From contig JANXSF010000136.1 in assembly GCA_025352795.1 (NCBI GenBank), positions 41,136 to 105,135 of the forward strand: a DNA stretch of 64,000 bases, read 5' to 3'. A model generated the notes under the pieces. That model saw nothing but the letters and a program-made list of their open reading frames with translations, did no database searches and was not told the DNA's origin. This DNA is from Acidobacteriota bacterium. Lineage in GTDB: Bacteria; Acidobacteriota; Terriglobia; Bryobacterales; Bryobacteraceae. The translations under genes and the position numbers were made by a program. Below are positions 42,167 to 51,636 of the stretch, piece after piece. Numbering within the stretch: position 1 is the first letter of the stretch; each line of letters starts with the position of its first letter.

Positions 42167-42702
42167 AATTTAACGAATGCTCCATACAATGCAGCTAAAC
42201 CCAAAATCGCGATAGGGGGAAGCAGCCCCAGCGCAGCCGCTGCAAAGCTAAGGGCGACAATCAGCACAACGTGAATCCGTTCGCCAGCATTCCAACGGGG
42301 CCGCACCATCTGCACAACAGTGAAAGCGATCAAGCCAATTACTGCAGCGATGATCGCTTGAATCGTCGATTGCAGCAGAAGATGTTGATGGTCACTCACA
42401 GCCAGCTTGGTAGCCAGCAATACGATAAAGGCGCTGGGAAGGGACCCGGCAGTGACGGCAAGAATCGCACCAATCCAACCGCGCATCAGGTAAGCGGCAG
42501 CGGCGCTAAACGCCAGAACATTGGTTCCTGGTGTGACCCGCGCCAAGGCAAAGCAGGTGGCATATTGTTGCGGTGTAATGGCCGGACGTTTTTCCACCAG
42601 TTCATGGTGCAATAAAGCCACTGTCGGGTCACCGCCGCCAAACGTCAGGTTGCCCGCACGCAGGAAAATCTTTACTAAGTCAGCAAGGCGAATGGGGACC
42701 AT
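42163..42702 (-). CDS. Chromate transporter family, N-terminal half protein
   Basis: A 179-residue CHR-domain protein: VKIFLRAGNLTFGGGDPTVA has the FGGG motif, and ARVTPGTNVLAFSAAAAYLM is the second conserved region. About five spans. First of the pair described for the C-terminal half. ATG at 42702 lacks a clear ribosome site; a possible -10 GATACT lies ahead but no -35 fits. The 106-base gap to the divergent efflux adaptor holds a short inverted repeat. Confidence 0.88.
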   Translation of the reverse strand: MVPIRLADLVKIFLRAGNLTFGGGDPTVALLHHELVEKRPAITPQQYATCFALARVTPGTNVLAFSAAAAYLMRGWIGAILAVTAGSLPSAFIVLLATKLAVSDHQHLLLQSTIQAIIAAVIGLIAFTVVQMVRPRWNAGERIHVVLIVALSFAAAALGLLPPIAILGLAALYGAFVKL

Positions 42703-42741
42703 GTCTGTGTTCTAGTATCATCGTAACGTGAACATTTCCGC

Positions 42742-42759
42742 AGCACCTAGAAAGGTGCT
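42742..42759. promoter_or_regulatory. Inverted repeat between divergent transport genes
   Basis: AGCACC (42742-42747) and GGTGCT (42754-42759) around TAGAAA. It is centred between the chromate transporter and efflux adaptor genes and could be an operator or hairpin; no regulator gene is near. Confidence 0.35.
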
Positions 42760-42808
42760 CTCACCTAAGAAATCATTTTCCATGTTCTATATGGGGCAAA
42801 CCTAATTC

Positions 42809-43834
42809 ATGAAACTCATGGATAACGTTCGTGGAAAGTGGGTGGTGATTGGCGTTTCAATCATCCTTGGCGCGATCGCTATTGGGGCCTTGAGTTCGCT
42901 TTGGAAGCCTTTGAACAAACCGGCTGTAACGCAGCAACAGCCAACACCACCCATACCCGATTCCCTGCCCCCTGGAACTGAAATCAGCTTGGAAGGGACT
43001 GTGGAAGCGCAGCAAACGGTGAACGTGTCATCGAAGGTGACCGGCATTTTATCCGAAGTGTTTTTCGAACCTGGACAGGAAGTTTATGAAGGGCAGCTCA
43101 TTGCCCGAGTTCAGAATCGAAAGCTGGAATCAGAACGGGACCGGGCCAAGGAAGATTTGGAGACGTTGCAGACAAAGTTGAACAACTCTGAGAGTTCGCT
43201 GTTGTCAGCTCGCTTGGAAGCATCGCGGGCCAGGGCCGAAGCGTCACGAGTGAAGGATGAGTTATCACGACTGGAGAAGCTATACCAGCGTCAAGTTTCG
43301 TTGAACAACCAGGGGGCCACGCCTCGCAACAAATTCGAACAAACGCAACGGGAATTTCTGAGCGCTCAAGCCGATGCCGGAGCATCTTCAGGCAAGGCCG
43401 ATATTGCCGAACAGCGTATCTCACAACTGACCAAGGACATTGAGCTGGCGAAGAAAAACCTGGAAGACAGGAATGCGGCTGTAGAAGAAGCAGAGGCCGA
43501 TTTGAAAGCGGCCGATATTGTGTCGCCGGTGGATGGCATCTTCCTTGGGTCGAACGTAGATAAGGGTCAGCAGGTATCACGCGAAATCGAAGATCTGTTT
43601 GAGATCGCCGTGGACCTATCGAAAATGCAAGTAACGGTGGAACCCAATCCCCTGCAATTAGCGAAGATGAAGCCGGGCCTAACGGCACAAGTGTTTATGG
43701 CGGAATCAGGAAATGAAGCATTGCCCGGTGAAGTGGCCTCTATCAAAGACTCTCAGGTTCTGATTGTTTTCTTAAGCCCCACTGCAGCTATCAAGCCAGG
43801 GCTAACAGCGCAAGTTCGCATCAAGCTACCATAA
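42809..43834 (+). CDS. HlyD-type membrane fusion protein
   Basis: A 341-residue periplasmic adaptor with an N-terminal membrane anchor (WVVIGVSIILGAIAIGALSS). The lipoyl/barrel-sandwich halves are EAQQTVNVSSKVTGILSEVF and ADIVSPVDGIFLGSNVDKGQ, separated by a long coiled-coil hairpin (about residues 95-220). Such adaptors link an inner-membrane pump to an outer-membrane channel. No pump gene is adjacent; fumarase follows after five bases, an unusual pairing that may only be transcriptional. No convincing ribosome site precedes the ATG. Confidence 0.85.
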   Translation: MKLMDNVRGKWVVIGVSIILGAIAIGALSSLWKPLNKPAVTQQQPTPPIPDSLPPGTEISLEGTVEAQQTVNVSSKVTGILSEVFFEPGQEVYEGQLIARVQNRKLESERDRAKEDLETLQTKLNNSESSLLSARLEASRARAEASRVKDELSRLEKLYQRQVSLNNQGATPRNKFEQTQREFLSAQADAGASSGKADIAEQRISQLTKDIELAKKNLEDRNAAVEEAEADLKAADIVSPVDGIFLGSNVDKGQQVSREIEDLFEIAVDLSKMQVTVEPNPLQLAKMKPGLTAQVFMAESGNEALPGEVASIKDSQVLIVFLSPTAAIKPGLTAQVRIKLP

Positions 43835-43839
43835 GATTG

Positions 43840-45363
43840 ATGGATTCCCTGAAAGAAAGCCTTCTTGAACTAATCACCCAGACATCGACCAACCTGCCCC
43901 CAGACGTACGCAAAGCGCTGGGTGTGACTCTGGAAATTGAATCGCCAGGAACGCAAAGTTCCCAGGCTCTGAATATTATTGCCACCAATATTGATATGGC
44001 GGAACAGGATGTTGGCCCAGTCTGCCAGGACACAGGGATGCCCACCTTTGAGATTCACACACCGGTAGGCGTGAATCAGATTCTGATTAAAAAAGTGATT
44101 AAGGAAGCCATTGCTGAAGCCACCAAGCTGGGCAAGTTGCGCCCGAATTCAGTTGATTCCATCACCGGCGAAAACAGTGGCAATAACCTGGGTGAAGAAA
44201 CTCCAGTGTTCCACTTTGAGCAGTGGGAGCAGGATGAAATTGAAGTCAAGCTGATTTTGAAAGGCGGAGGTTGCGAGAACAAAAACATTCAATACTCACT
44301 GCCTTGCGACCTGGATCACTTAGGAAAGGCTGGTCGGGATTTAGAAGGTGTGCGCAAGTGCCTGCTGCACGCCGTTTGGCAAGCACAGGGGCAAGGTTGT
44401 GCACCAGGCGCGTTAGGAGTTTGTATTGGCTCTGACAGAGCTCACGGTTATGTGTTGGCGAAAGGCCAATTGTTCCGTACGCTGGAAGATGTGAATCCGA
44501 ATCCTGTGCTGGCAAAGCTGGAAGCGGAAGTGATGGAAGAAGCGAATAAGCTGGGCGTGGGCGCAATGGGATTTGGCGGCAAGGCGTCGTTGATTGGCTG
44601 CAAGGTGATGGCCGCGAACCGCCTGCCTGCCAGCTTCTTCGTTAGCGTGGCTTACGATTGTTGGGCGTTCCGCAGGTTAGGTGTGCGACTTAATGCCACC
44701 ACTGGAAAGATCACTGATTGGCTGTATCGAGATCCGACAGAACCTGTAATTAAGATGGCCAAAGCCGAGGGCTTCCAGTTGACGGGTCGCGAAGTTGTAC
44801 TCACCCCGCCCTTGAAAGAAGAGCAGATGCGTTCACTCAAAGTGGGCGACGTGGTGCGCATAACGGGAGACCTTTACACCGGTCGCGATGCAGTACACGC
44901 CTACCTGATGAACAACCCACCACCCGTGGATTTGCATGGTCAGATTCTTTATCATTGCGGTCCGGTGATGATGAAGGAAGGCGGGGAGTGGGTGGTGAAA
45001 GCGGCCGGCCCCACCACCAGTATTCGGGAAGAACCGTATCAGGGTGAAGTGTTGCGACGTTACGGAGTGCGGGCGGTGATAGGCAAAGGGGGCATGGGCG
45101 CAAAGACTCTGGCCGCTTTGAAGGAATGTGGCGCTGTGTATTTAAACGGCATTGGAGGCGCTGCGCAATTCTATGCTCGAACGCTGGATAAAGTTTACGA
45201 CGTACATTTGATGGAGTTCGGTGTGCCAGAAGCGATGTGGCATCTGCATGCTACCGATTTTGTGGCCATCGTAACAATGGATGCAAATGGACATAGTTTG
45301 CATGCCGAGGTTGAAAAGGAAACGGGGAAGGCTCTGGCGGGCTTAGCGAGTCTTCCTAAGTAG
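43840..45363 (+). CDS. fumA: Fumarate hydratase class I (iron-sulfur)
   Basis: A 507-residue fused alpha-beta class I fumarase, converting fumarate to malate in the TCA cycle. The N-terminal part has the [4Fe-4S] ligand segments VCQDTGMPTFEI, GGGCENKN and a later Cys in IGCKVMAANRLP; the C-terminal part has RSLKVGDVVRITGDLYTGRD and the AVIGKGGMG region. Length is normal for the fused form. Start is ATG at 43840 (a TTG just upstream would add one residue). It follows the efflux adaptor by five bases; the small secreted protein follows. Confidence 0.95.
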   Translation: MDSLKESLLELITQTSTNLPPDVRKALGVTLEIESPGTQSSQALNIIATNIDMAEQDVGPVCQDTGMPTFEIHTPVGVNQILIKKVIKEAIAEATKLGKLRPNSVDSITGENSGNNLGEETPVFHFEQWEQDEIEVKLILKGGGCENKNIQYSLPCDLDHLGKAGRDLEGVRKCLLHAVWQAQGQGCAPGALGVCIGSDRAHGYVLAKGQLFRTLEDVNPNPVLAKLEAEVMEEANKLGVGAMGFGGKASLIGCKVMAANRLPASFFVSVAYDCWAFRRLGVRLNATTGKITDWLYRDPTEPVIKMAKAEGFQLTGREVVLTPPLKEEQMRSLKVGDVVRITGDLYTGRDAVHAYLMNNPPPVDLHGQILYHCGPVMMKEGGEWVVKAAGPTTSIREEPYQGEVLRRYGVRAVIGKGGMGAKTLAALKECGAVYLNGIGGAAQFYARTLDKVYDVHLMEFGVPEAMWHLHATDFVAIVTMDANGHSLHAEVEKETGKALAGLASLPK

Positions 45364-45421
45364 TACCGCAACTCCTCAAAAAGTGCTGGGTTGTATCTAA
45401 CGATAAGGGAGATTAAAACTC

Positions 45422-45940
45422 GTGCAGAAAATTATATTCATTGCAGCTCTGTCATTGGCCGCAGCCTTTGCTGGGGTTCGCGTCAATGTCCACATCGGCG
45501 TCGGACATCCTATTCATAGGGTGATGCCGCAAGTGGTGGTCCGTGAAGGACGTGCGCCGATCATCGTCAGGGAAAGGGCATCGTTCATTGCTCCAATCCT
45601 GTTTCGATCCGATGTGGTTGTCATCCCCGGCAGAGAACGCATTGTCTGGGAAGATTCTGAAAAGCTGTTGCGTGATGAAGAGTGGGTGGATTCAACTCTG
45701 ACCGTCAACTCACGTGGAAGGGAATTATTCCTGCGTGTCGCTGGTCGGGCACAAATTCAATTCGCTGAAATTCATTTTGGAAACGGGCAGGTTCAGGTGG
45801 TGGATTTCGATGACAAACAGATGCAGGAAGGCACTTTCCGTCTACTCGATTTCACCGATGGCCGCATGGTAAAAGGCGTCCGCATGATTGCTCGCGCCCG
45901 CACTCCAGAAGCCAAATTGTCCGTTCTGATGGCGAAGTAA
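45422..45940 (+). CDS. Small secreted protein of unknown function
   Basis: A 172-residue protein with an N-terminal signal peptide (VQKIIFIAALSLAAAFAG). The mature part is beta-rich: FRSDVVVIPGRERIVWED, ELFLRVAGRAQIQFAEIHFG, VQVVDFDDK, which resembles a single jelly-roll or beta-sandwich domain; I cannot name a family. GTG start with AAGGGAG ten bases ahead. It ends nine bases from the convergent Oar-like receptor. Confidence 0.65.
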   Translation: MQKIIFIAALSLAAAFAGVRVNVHIGVGHPIHRVMPQVVVREGRAPIIVRERASFIAPILFRSDVVVIPGRERIVWEDSEKLLRDEEWVDSTLTVNSRGRELFLRVAGRAQIQFAEIHFGNGQVQVVDFDDKQMQEGTFRLLDFTDGRMVKGVRMIARARTPEAKLSVLMAK

Positions 45941-45949
45941 CCATCCACC

Positions 45950-48900
45950 TTAAAAGTAAAACTTCGCAGCGAATTGAATTAACCTGGGGAAATTCAATTG
46001 TGTCTTGGGAAGTCGTCCGAATGTGGGGCTGGTAAAGCCGGTATCCGGTCCAGGCCTCTGCGGATGGTTGAACAAATTAAACGATTCGCCACGAATCACA
46101 AAACGATAGCGTTCCCCCATTGGAATGGACTTTTCAAGAGCAACATTGATGGATGGTCCCACGGATGGATCTCGGATGTCAGGGAAGCGATCCGGCACAG
46201 TCCGCAGCACGTTTGTCGCGAGTTGAGCGTAACAGTTCTTGTCGTTATTAAACCAGGCATTTTCGTTCTGGTTAGGCGCGTGCCAATCGCCACACTTGTT
46301 GATCAGATTGGCCCAGCCAGTGGGATTGCCGGTGGAGTAACTCATAATTGGTGCCAACGTCCAACGATCAATTAACGCACGGGCCACTTTGTTATCCGCA
46401 TTCGCCAGTCTGCGACCATGTCCAAACGGAAGATCCCAAACTCCGCTAAGTGAAAGGTTGTGAGTCTTGTCGGTATTGTCTAATTCACGAACCAGCGGTT
46501 CGGCAGTGTTCCAGTCATTCAAGCGATGATTCATCTCAAACGCTTTTCCGAATGCGTAGGAAACTACCCAGGTCATAACCCCTGCCGCACTGCCCTTGTT
46601 TCCAAAAGCCCTCTGCTCCACCCTCACTTGCAATTGATCGGAACGGTATTTGCCCTGCTGAATCAAATTGTCCGTGATCCCTTGGTAGATCGGGCTAGGG
46701 CGCAACAGGTTATTGGCATTGATCATTCCGCTGCCACCTAGTGACGTGGTTATGGGCACCAGGCCGAAGAATGGATTCGGCAGAGGACGCGTGTAATAGG
46801 CTGGATCGGCGATGGCCTGAAGCTGATCTGCCATTGGTTCATGATTCAAGTTCTGGCTCAGGTTAATGTGGTTTTGTAAATTTCCGGCATAGGAAATTTC
46901 AGCCACAATGCCAGCCCTCAATTCCCGCTGGATTCCAAATGAAACCTGGTATGTGCGCGGAATGCGAAATCCTGCTGGATCATAACCAACTCCATTGCCC
47001 ACATTGGTAAGAATTCCCAGTGTGGAACCGGTGGGCCGGGTAAAGCCATTGGGGAATGGGTTGGTCAGCGAGTAAGCCCCACTCAAATTTGCTCCAGAGG
47101 AAGGTGTGAACCCGTCAAGTGATGTTGTGTAGCCAGTGCCTTGCGTAAAGCCCGTGGTGGTTCCGGCTTGCGTGCTTGACTGATAGTAAATTCCACCTCC
47201 GCCACGCAGCACCGTCTTGGCCCCAATGCGATATGCAAATCCCGCACGCGGTTGAATGTTCATCCAATCTGTATTGTAGAGTCGACGAGGTTGGCCACCC
47301 ACACCCGGAAACAGAAAGCCGCCTTTGAGTACTTTTGGTGGTTCAGGATAAGGATATTTTGCAGTTGGATTGGCTTTGTCGTAATCGGTTTTAAGCTGTG
47401 CCCACTTGGCGAGAATCTGATCGCTTAAGGGATTTTTCGTACTGGAATCCCAGCCTCTATTCTCACGATTGAAACGTTCCAGCCAGGGTATCTGGACGTC
47501 GTACCGCAAGCCCAGGTTTAACGTCAGGCGATCCGTCACATGGTAATCGTCCTGAACGTAAAAGCCATAATAAGGTCGACTGCGATATTGCGAATCGTTA
47601 TAGGCGATGCTGCCGCCTGATGGTGTCCCTAGCAGCAAAGTAGCCACACCGCTGCCATCTAACGCATTTTGCTGACGGGCCTGCAGTTGCTGAGTCCAAT
47701 TGGAATTAAACGTGAACTGTCCGTTGGATAAGCCGGTGGCGGTATTGCCATTGGTGACGTAGTTCCATTCAAATCCGGTTCGAAGGGTGTGTTTGCGCAA
47801 GCTGAATGTAAGGCTGGGTGTGAAGTTGTACTGGTTATATGAATTCCATGCATACGCATTGCCACTGCTGGAAAGAATGGCACCACTATAGCCACCCACG
47901 CTGATGGAAGGGGGCACATCGCCTGGGGAAGTTGGCGCGGGAGTAAAGTTTGTCATGCCCAATGATTTCGCACTGAGGCTGAAATCGCTGAAGCCGGGAG
48001 TAGTCTGCACAAAGCGCCCGTAAGAAGCACGAACATCCAACACAGCGCGCGGAGAAAGCACGTGAGTTTCATCCAGAATAATGTTTCTGTTGGCTCGTTG
48101 ATTATTGGTATTTCCTGTGGCCGCAGGTCTTGGAAAGCCAGTGGTGGAGCGATATTCGTAGCCTTCCTGCAACGTGAACAAGGCATAGAAACGGTCGTTG
48201 GCACCAAAGTTATGATCCCATCGGGCCATGGGCTGGTTGTAATAGTACCGCCCCAAATTTCCCTCCGCAATAAAGTTGTTGTTAATTCCAGGACCATTGG
48301 GTGCAGGAAAGTACGAAAGTATTTTGGCACCCACCGGGCTGATGCGGCTTTGCGGAATTACGTTGTTCGGAAAGGGATTAGCAATGTAAACTTGACCCTG
48401 GCAAGGCTCCGGGGCAACGCAGGGATGGGTTGTTAACGGGTCAAAGATCTTGTATCCGAACTGGGTGAAGTGTTGGCCATCGCGAAGTTCCACCGGCGGG
48501 GTACTGGAGAGTGCAGGAAAGGGAACCACCTCTTGCCAGCCCTCAAAACTGAAAAATATGAAATCCTTTTCCTTGCGGATGGGCCCACCTACAACTCCGC
48601 CAAACTGGTGCTGATTGTGGAATCCTTTCAAAAGTCCCTGGGTGTTGTTCTGAAACGTATTGGCGTCAAACAAGCGGTTGCGCCAATAATCGAACACATC
48701 GCCATGCCATTCCTTAGTGCCCGATTTTAGAGTCGTATTCACCACCCCTCCACCGAAGCGACCATAGGACGCGTCGTAGGTGTTGGTCATCACCTTGAAC
48801 TCCTGAACAGCTTCCACGTTGGGAGCAATCTGCCATGACCCGCCATTGTTGCTGATCGGCGCACCGTTTAACAGGAACAGATTTTCACCAGTTCTGGCAC

Positions 48901-49456
48901 CGTTGATTTTGTAACTGGAATTGACGTCCCACCCGCGCGTGCCGGAAAATCCACTGGCGCCAAACTGTTCCTGAGTGAACACCACACCAGGGGTAAGCGA
49001 CATCAGCATGTAAGTCTGCCGACCGTTCAACGGATACTCTTGGGTCTTGATTGGGTCAAAAACAAGGCCTCTATCAGCTGTGTTGGTATCAATCACTTCC
49101 TGCTGCCCAACCACTGTGATCTGTTCGGTCATTTGGCCCAAGGTGAGGTGCAGTGGCAAATTCACTTTAGCAGCCACTTCCAGCACAATCCCTTCGCGGC
49201 GCAATCCCTGAAATCCAGCAGCGGAAACGTCAATGTTATATGTGCCTGGGTTCAAATACGGGATCGTATAGGAGCCGTCAATGCTGGCCTTGGTCGACTT
49301 CACTTCGTTGTTTGCAGTGTTGATTGCTTTTACGGTTGCACCAGGAATGCTGGCACCGCTGGGATCAATCACGCGGCCGTTTAGCGTGGCACGAAAATCC
49401 TGCGCATTGAGCGCAATTGCGGAGAGCAGAATGGCAAGAAACTTCATGGTTCTCAT
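45950..49456 (-). CDS. Oar-like TonB-dependent receptor with carboxypeptidase-like N-terminal domain
   Basis: About 1168 residues, the second such receptor in the window. GGAG six bases before the ATG at 49456 fixes the start; the signal peptide is MRTMKFLAILLSAIALNAQ. Then a carboxypeptidase regulatory-like fold (LNGRVIDPSGASIPGATVKA), a plug with TPGVVFTQEQFGASGFSGTR, INGARTGENLFLLNGAPI and FKVMTNTYDASYGRFGGGVV, and a long barrel ending in AAKFYF. Ligand unknown. Its divergent neighbour is an OPT oligopeptide transporter, which would fit import of peptides through both membranes, but this link is only positional. Confidence 0.9.
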   Translation of the reverse strand: MRTMKFLAILLSAIALNAQDFRATLNGRVIDPSGASIPGATVKAINTANNEVKSTKASIDGSYTIPYLNPGTYNIDVSAAGFQGLRREGIVLEVAAKVNLPLHLTLGQMTEQITVVGQQEVIDTNTADRGLVFDPIKTQEYPLNGRQTYMLMSLTPGVVFTQEQFGASGFSGTRGWDVNSSYKINGARTGENLFLLNGAPISNNGGSWQIAPNVEAVQEFKVMTNTYDASYGRFGGGVVNTTLKSGTKEWHGDVFDYWRNRLFDANTFQNNTQGLLKGFHNQHQFGGVVGGPIRKEKDFIFFSFEGWQEVVPFPALSSTPPVELRDGQHFTQFGYKIFDPLTTHPCVAPEPCQGQVYIANPFPNNVIPQSRISPVGAKILSYFPAPNGPGINNNFIAEGNLGRYYYNQPMARWDHNFGANDRFYALFTLQEGYEYRSTTGFPRPAATGNTNNQRANRNIILDETHVLSPRAVLDVRASYGRFVQTTPGFSDFSLSAKSLGMTNFTPAPTSPGDVPPSISVGGYSGAILSSSGNAYAWNSYNQYNFTPSLTFSLRKHTLRTGFEWNYVTNGNTATGLSNGQFTFNSNWTQQLQARQQNALDGSGVATLLLGTPSGGSIAYNDSQYRSRPYYGFYVQDDYHVTDRLTLNLGLRYDVQIPWLERFNRENRGWDSSTKNPLSDQILAKWAQLKTDYDKANPTAKYPYPEPPKVLKGGFLFPGVGGQPRRLYNTDWMNIQPRAGFAYRIGAKTVLRGGGGIYYQSSTQAGTTTGFTQGTGYTTSLDGFTPSSGANLSGAYSLTNPFPNGFTRPTGSTLGILTNVGNGVGYDPAGFRIPRTYQVSFGIQRELRAGIVAEISYAGNLQNHINLSQNLNHEPMADQLQAIADPAYYTRPLPNPFFGLVPITTSLGGSGMINANNLLRPSPIYQGITDNLIQQGKYRSDQLQVRVEQRAFGNKGSAAGVMTWVVSYAFGKAFEMNHRLNDWNTAEPLVRELDNTDKTHNLSLSGVWDLPFGHGRRLANADNKVARALIDRWTLAPIMSYSTGNPTGWANLINKCGDWHAPNQNENAWFNNDKNCYAQLATNVLRTVPDRFPDIRDPSVGPSINVALEKSIPMGERYRFVIRGESFNLFNHPQRPGPDTGFTSPTFGRLPKTQLNFPRLIQFAAKFYF

Positions 49457-49568
49457 ATAGGACTCCAAGTATTTTTATGAGCATATCATGATCCATCAAA
49501 TCTGCCGGGCAAAAGAATTTCGTAAATGAATGCGCCAAGCGCTGCTGATTCGGGTACCATATTCACCA

Positions 49569-51599
49569 ATGAGCGAATCGAAATATAAGCCATTTGTCCC
49601 ACAGGACATGAAGATGACAGAGTTCACTTGGCGGGCCGTCTTAATCGGCCTTGTGCTGAGTGTGGTGCTGGGTGCGGCCAACGCCTACCTGGGCCTGCGC
49701 GCCGGCATAACCATCGCCGCCACCTATCCGGCGGCAGTAATCGGCATGGCCCTGCTACGCATTTTTAAGGGCTCCATCCTGGAAGAAAATATATGCCGCA
49801 CCGCTGGATCCATTGGCGAATCCGTTGCTGCTGGCGCCATCTTTACACTGCCTGCATTCTTCATTGCCAAGAGTTGGGCAGTGTTTGATTTTGAAACGGC
49901 TTATTGGAAATCCACCGCAATGATGCTCACCGGTAGCGTACTGGGAGTCCTGTTCGTGAGCCTGGTACGACGTGTGATGGTGGAAGATCCTGAATTGCCG
50001 TTCCCCGAATCGGTAGCGGCGGCGGAGATTCATAAAGCTGGCCAGGCATCTAGTGGTGCAGCCAAATTCCTGTTCTACAACATGATTGTGGGCGGCGTTG
50101 TTTACATTCTGGGAGTGTTCAAGTTGTTCGCCCCGGATTACGATTTGATCGTGAAAATCGGCGAGCTGGGTAAGTCCACGGTGAAGCTGGGGGCCGCTGG
50201 AACGAACAAGGTTTTAGGAGTTGGCGGCGTGACAATGTCTGCTGCGCCCACCGTGAGCCCGGCCTACATTGGCGTGGGCTACATCATTGGCATTCGACTT
50301 GCCGCATTACAATTTTCCGGTGGCGTACTGGCTTGGGGAGTTTTAATCCCTGCCTTAATTTACTTCCTGGGCCCACAGCTTGCCAACTACCTGCCACCAG
50401 GGGCGACGGATCAAGGCTGGGAAGGTTTGGCCAATGCTGTTTGGCGCTTTATTGTTCGACCCATCGCTGTAGGCGGCATGTTAGTGGGTGCCGCGTTCAC
50501 TCTATTCAAGATGCGCAAGAATCTTTCCATCGGGCTGAAAAAGGCTTTTTCCGATTTAAATAGCAAGACCGTGGATTCTTCCACGTTGAGCCGTACGGAT
50601 CGCTACATGAGCTCGAAAACAGTATTTGCGCTCATCGGCGTCACGTTCATTGCCATGTGCGCTTTGTACGTTTACATGACTGGAAATTTACTGGTAGGAA
50701 TTGTCGCCGCGGCAGTGATGCTGGTTGCTGGCTTCTTCTTTTCAACCGTCTCAGGCAGCTTGGTGGGCATGATTGGATCTTCCAACAATCCCATCAGCGG
50801 GCTGACACTTTCCACTTTAATTCTTGCCGCAATCCTGATGGTCTCCTTAGGTGCAACAGGACCACAGGGAGTTGTCGCAGTGCTTGGTGTAGCCGCCGTA
50901 GTTTGCGTCGCGGCTGCCGTGGCGGGTGAACTTTTGCAGGATTTCAAGGTGGGCTACATTTTAGGTGGCACACCTCGATCCATCCAAATTGTGGAACTGA
51001 TCTCTGTAGTTGTTTCCAGCTCAGTCATGTTCTTCCCGTTGATGCTGTTGCATGAAGCGAACATCAAGCAAGGTGGAATCGGCTTTGGAGATAAGGGATT
51101 GCCCGCTCCGCAAGCCAGCCTGATGGCATTGTTGGCGCAAGGCATTGTGGGCGGTGACATGCCCTGGCCACTAGTGGGAATGGGCGTATTCATGGGAATC
51201 GCAATGATCATGATGCAGGTGAAGAGTCCCATGCTGGTTTCTGTGGGCATGTACCTTCCTTTTGCAACCACCTTCGCAATTTTCGTGGGAGGCATTATCC
51301 GTTCGGCCACTGACTATTTTGCAGAGCGTTCCAAATACAACACCGCGCAGAAAGCTCGTGTTGAAAATTCGGGGATCTTGGTAGCTTCTGGATTCATTGC
51401 AGGGGAAGCGCTGACGGGCTTAGTGGTGGCGGGCATCGCCTTGGCCGATTGGAAGATTGATGACATGGCGATCATCAAACAGCCTTCGTACCTTGTCGGC
51501 ATGGCGGTGATCGTACTGCTTGGGCTGATCCTGATGAAGGTTCCATTGGGTGCTGCGGGCAGTCCCGATGAACCAGCGCCACCGACGGCCATGATGTAA
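49569..51599 (+). CDS. OPT family oligopeptide transporter
   Basis: About 676 residues with roughly sixteen hydrophobic spans. Signature segments: YLGLRAGITIAATYPAAVIG, ENICRTAGSIGESVAAGAIF (the NxxxxxG-type OPT motif), PFPESVAAAEIHKAG, and SSNNPISGLTLSTLI. These proteins import oligopeptides or metal chelates with protons across the inner membrane. ATG at 49569 is used because the preceding 13 codons add no known sequence. No solute-binding or peptidase gene is adjacent; the receptor lies divergent at 112 bases. The spermidine-synthase-like gene follows after 37 bases. Confidence 0.9.
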   Translation: MSESKYKPFVPQDMKMTEFTWRAVLIGLVLSVVLGAANAYLGLRAGITIAATYPAAVIGMALLRIFKGSILEENICRTAGSIGESVAAGAIFTLPAFFIAKSWAVFDFETAYWKSTAMMLTGSVLGVLFVSLVRRVMVEDPELPFPESVAAAEIHKAGQASSGAAKFLFYNMIVGGVVYILGVFKLFAPDYDLIVKIGELGKSTVKLGAAGTNKVLGVGGVTMSAAPTVSPAYIGVGYIIGIRLAALQFSGGVLAWGVLIPALIYFLGPQLANYLPPGATDQGWEGLANAVWRFIVRPIAVGGMLVGAAFTLFKMRKNLSIGLKKAFSDLNSKTVDSSTLSRTDRYMSSKTVFALIGVTFIAMCALYVYMTGNLLVGIVAAAVMLVAGFFFSTVSGSLVGMIGSSNNPISGLTLSTLILAAILMVSLGATGPQGVVAVLGVAAVVCVAAAVAGELLQDFKVGYILGGTPRSIQIVELISVVVSSSVMFFPLMLLHEANIKQGGIGFGDKGLPAPQASLMALLAQGIVGGDMPWPLVGMGVFMGIAMIMMQVKSPMLVSVGMYLPFATTFAIFVGGIIRSATDYFAERSKYNTAQKARVENSGILVASGFIAGEALTGLVVAGIALADWKIDDMAIIKQPSYLVGMAVIVLLGLILMKVPLGAAGSPDEPAPPTAMM

Positions 51600-51636
51600 A
51601 CAGTTTCCACGGCTCGCGGCTTGGTAGGATAGTGGA